Source: G965261775 sp965261775 (GTDB lineage: Bacteria; Pseudomonadota; Gammaproteobacteria; Eutrophobiales; Eutrophobiaceae). From it: DNA of 64,000 bases. A model generated the notes under the pieces. That model had not been told where the DNA came from, ran no database searches, and was given only the letters and a program-made list of their open reading frames with translations. Made by a program: the position numbers and the translations under genes. The DNA lies in assembly GCA_965261775.1 (NCBI GenBank), contig OZ253477.1, positions 1,302,001 through 1,366,000 on the forward strand. The letters run 5' to 3'. The stretch's first letter is position 1; each line of letters starts with the position of its first letter. Positions 62,163 through 64,000 of the stretch are shown piece by piece.

Positions 62163-63923
62163 TTACCAGTATTTGTCTGTTTCGGGCGCCTGTTTTTGCT
62201 GCTGGTACTGATACCGGAATTTCCTGCGCAAGAGACCGCCCGGGTCGTCCGGGATGCGTCTCAGCCATTGTTCGGTAGCCATCTGCGCTTCATCCTGTGC
62301 GTCGGTGGATTCTGTTTCTTCGCCCTGTTGTTGCATAGTCGTCTGTTCCTCCCCATCAGTTTGTTCCTGCTCATCTCCTTCCGGTACGGCCCCGGTTTCT
62401 TTCTGTTCTTCCCGCCCTTCCGCTGACTCCTGCCCTGTGGCCTGCGCCTGCTGTTGTTCGGATTGCGGCGCGGACTGATCCGACTGTTGCTGTCCGGAAC
62501 TCTGTCCGGATTCCGACTCCTCTTGCGATTCCTGATCGGATTTCGCCTGTTGCCGCGCCTGTTCCTGTAGTTCCTTTTCAAGCAGCTCCTTGTTAAAGCG
62601 GGCGTCTTCATGCTCCGGGTTGTCCCGCAAAACCTGATCATAAGCCGCCAGTGCCCCTTGATAATCGCCCTGCCTGGCCAGGGCGTTGCCCCGGTTATAA
62701 AGACTGCGTGCATCGGTCTCCTGTTTTAACAGGTCTGCCGCCGCGCCGAAATCACCGGTACGGTATTGCGCCGCCGCCCGCCAGTTTTTATCCTGAAACA
62801 GCCCGGCGGCGACATCGGCCTGTTTATTCTCCAGCGCCCGCATGGCCTGCTGGTCTTTATTCAGCCACAGGTCATCCCATCCAAACGCCATGGCGGTATC
62901 GGGATTCAATCCTGTCAAACACAGCAGGATGACGAGATAACCCCGACGGAAGATCAGAGCTGCCAACGGCATGAGCAACAGCACAAGCCAGGGGCCAAAC
63001 TCACGCCACTGTCGGGTATTGTGTTCCGTCCCGACGGTTTTATCCGTGCGCAGATCGCGTTCAAATAACTGCTCAAAGCCCTCAATATCCTGGTCTTCGA
63101 CCCGGCTAAGCGCGTACCTGCCTTTACCGGCCGCCGCCAGACGCCGCAATAAATCCTGGTCCAGCCCCGGGATAACAATCGCGCCGTTCGCATCGGTCAG
63201 AAAACGACCGTCTTTCAGCCTGATCGGGGCGCCGTCGTCCGTGCCCACCGCGAGTATGGAGACCGGATAACCCGCGGCGGCGGCGTTGATAAAGTTCCCT
63301 TCGTCATCGGCATTGACTTCGTCGGTGATCAACAGGATATGTCCCCGCTCATGTCCGGCCTGGCGTAACAGGGTTATCGCCTTGTCAATGGCGTCCCCGG
63401 CGTTACTGCCGGGGACGGGCATGATCTCCGGCGACAATGCCGTTAATTGTGATTTGATGGTTTTGGTATCATCCGTCAGCGGTGTGACGGTGAAGGCATT
63501 GCCCGCATAGACCAGCAACGCCGTCTGGCCTTCCTGTCTGAGGTTCAGCAGGTCGCTGATTTCAAAACGCGCCCGCTCCAGCCGCGTCGGTTTGATATCG
63601 TCGGCGTACATGGAATAGGACAGGTCCAGTGCCAGCACAACGGCCGATTGTACTTGAAAGACCGGTTGCGGCAGACGTTCCCATGTCGGCCCCGCCAGCG
63701 CGATAATGGCCAGCAAAAAGGCCACTCCCGTCAGGATAATATGCCCCTTTCGCCCGCCGCTGGCGCCACTTACCAGAATATAGGGCAGTAGTGCCGGATC
63801 GCAGACGGACTCCCAGCGCCTGTTTGTCAAATGCCGTTTCGCCAGCATCCATAACAACAGCGCAAGCGGTAGCAAAGCGAGAAACCACGCGGGGCGCAAA
63901 AAGTGCAGTTCAGACATTATCAT
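62163..63923 (-). CDS. BatB-BatC fusion: VWA domain with TPR
   Basis: A 586-residue membrane protein. Two N-terminal helices come first, followed by a von Willebrand factor A domain whose metal site DxSxS is Asp100, Ser102 and Ser104 (LDLSYSMYADD). The domain ends with a third helix (WLVLLLMPLAALIFRRG). Then comes a TPR segment (ARSLYNRGNALARQGDYQGALAAYDQVL), and the C-terminal 120 residues are Gln/Glu/Ser-rich and low in complexity. This joins BatB and BatC of the Bacteroides aerotolerance operon, a common fusion in proteobacteria. It overlaps batA by four bases (ATGA). Confidence 0.9.
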   Translation of the reverse strand: MIMSELHFLRPAWFLALLPLALLLWMLAKRHLTNRRWESVCDPALLPYILVSGASGGRKGHIILTGVAFLLAIIALAGPTWERLPQPVFQVQSAVVLALDLSYSMYADDIKPTRLERARFEISDLLNLRQEGQTALLVYAGNAFTVTPLTDDTKTIKSQLTALSPEIMPVPGSNAGDAIDKAITLLRQAGHERGHILLITDEVNADDEGNFINAAAAGYPVSILAVGTDDGAPIRLKDGRFLTDANGAIVIPGLDQDLLRRLAAAGKGRYALSRVEDQDIEGFEQLFERDLRTDKTVGTEHNTRQWREFGPWLVLLLMPLAALIFRRGYLVILLCLTGLNPDTAMAFGWDDLWLNKDQQAMRALENKQADVAAGLFQDKNWRAAAQYRTGDFGAAADLLKQETDARSLYNRGNALARQGDYQGALAAYDQVLRDNPEHEDARFNKELLEKELQEQARQQAKSDQESQEESESGQSSGQQQSDQSAPQSEQQQAQATGQESAEGREEQKETGAVPEGDEQEQTDGEEQTTMQQQGEETESTDAQDEAQMATEQWLRRIPDDPGGLLRRKFRYQYQQQKQAPETDKYW

Positions 63924-64000
63924 GCCTTGCCTTGTAGCAGCATCACGATCGACATCACGATCAGCGCCATGGCCAGCGGCCAGTAAAACAATGCCGTTCG
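63920..64000 (-). CDS. batA: Bat cluster VWA protein BatA, C-terminal end only
   Basis: The last 26 codons of a gene that continues past the window: FYWPLAMALIVMSIVMLLQGKA, a C-terminal transmembrane helix, then a stop codon at 63920-63922. It overlaps the next gene by four bases. Identification as BatA rests on its place before batB/C and batD and on the helix, since the VWA domain is outside the window. Confidence 0.7.
   Translation of the reverse strand, partial: RTALFYWPLAMALIVMSIVMLLQGKA

Overview
The window reads as a chromosomal segment of a gammaproteobacterium, probably one able to fix CO2. The gene families are gammaproteobacterial in type: SufDSU-SufT, PurEK, IlvBHC-PssA-LeuA, UvrD, PmbA, ClpSA, ArgA with a separate ArgE, PgpA, the MoxR/DUF58/TgpA and Bat modules, and a TRAP solute receptor. 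A phosphoribulokinase gene points to a Calvin cycle, but it is frameshifted as given. Isocitrate lyase shows a glyoxylate shunt. No rRNA or tRNA gene was recognised.

Layout. 1-3468: end of a suf iron-sulfur assembly operon (sufD, sufS, sufU, sufT, Rieske ferredoxin). 3565-6580: a beta-hydroxyacid dehydrogenase, a small lipoprotein, a cytochrome c and a PiT phosphate transporter. 6888-8660: an AAA ATPase directly abutting a PIN-like protein, a likely defence or toxin pair. 8895-10588: purK-purE. 10700-11600: an accessory patch with a duplicated mini-peptide, a DUF2335 protein and what looks like the tail of a phage gpD-like gene. 11743-17252: cytochrome c5, TRAP receptor, uvrD, pmbA. 17270-21197: moxR, DUF58, tgpA. 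21291-23200: a complete retron, with an RT-TOPRIM fusion and a recognisable msr-msd RNA gene. 23305-29402: msbA, frameshifted prkB, ferredoxin reductase, acylphosphatase, proS.

29532-39084 holds branched-chain amino acid and phospholipid genes (ilvB, ilvH, ilvC, a psd-like gene lacking catalytic residues, pssA, leuA), then a family 4 uracil-DNA glycosylase, rimI, cysM and a 3'-5' exonuclease. 39544-40841 is a restriction-modification locus: an intact DNA methyltransferase followed by an Eco29kI-like GIY-YIG endonuclease broken at two homopolymer tracts. 41038-52960 is core metabolism and housekeeping (aceA, clpS-clpA, argA-argE, ilvD, lytic transglycosylase, pgpA, an exported methyltransferase-like protein). 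52950-60336 is a row of four tandem paralogous TPR genes built from a 114-bp (38-residue) repeat, with about 9, 3, 12 and 20 copies. Three of them end in the same coiled-coil, two-helix membrane module. 60464-64000 is a batA-batB/C-batD cluster on the minus strand.

The items most worth following up are the Ec67-like retron, whose 14-bp a1/a2 repeat and branch G are visible; the expanding TPR paralogue array, which I cannot assign to any known system; and the ATPase/PIN pair. Three reading-frame breaks (prkB and two in the endonuclease) could be real decay, phase variation or assembly error.
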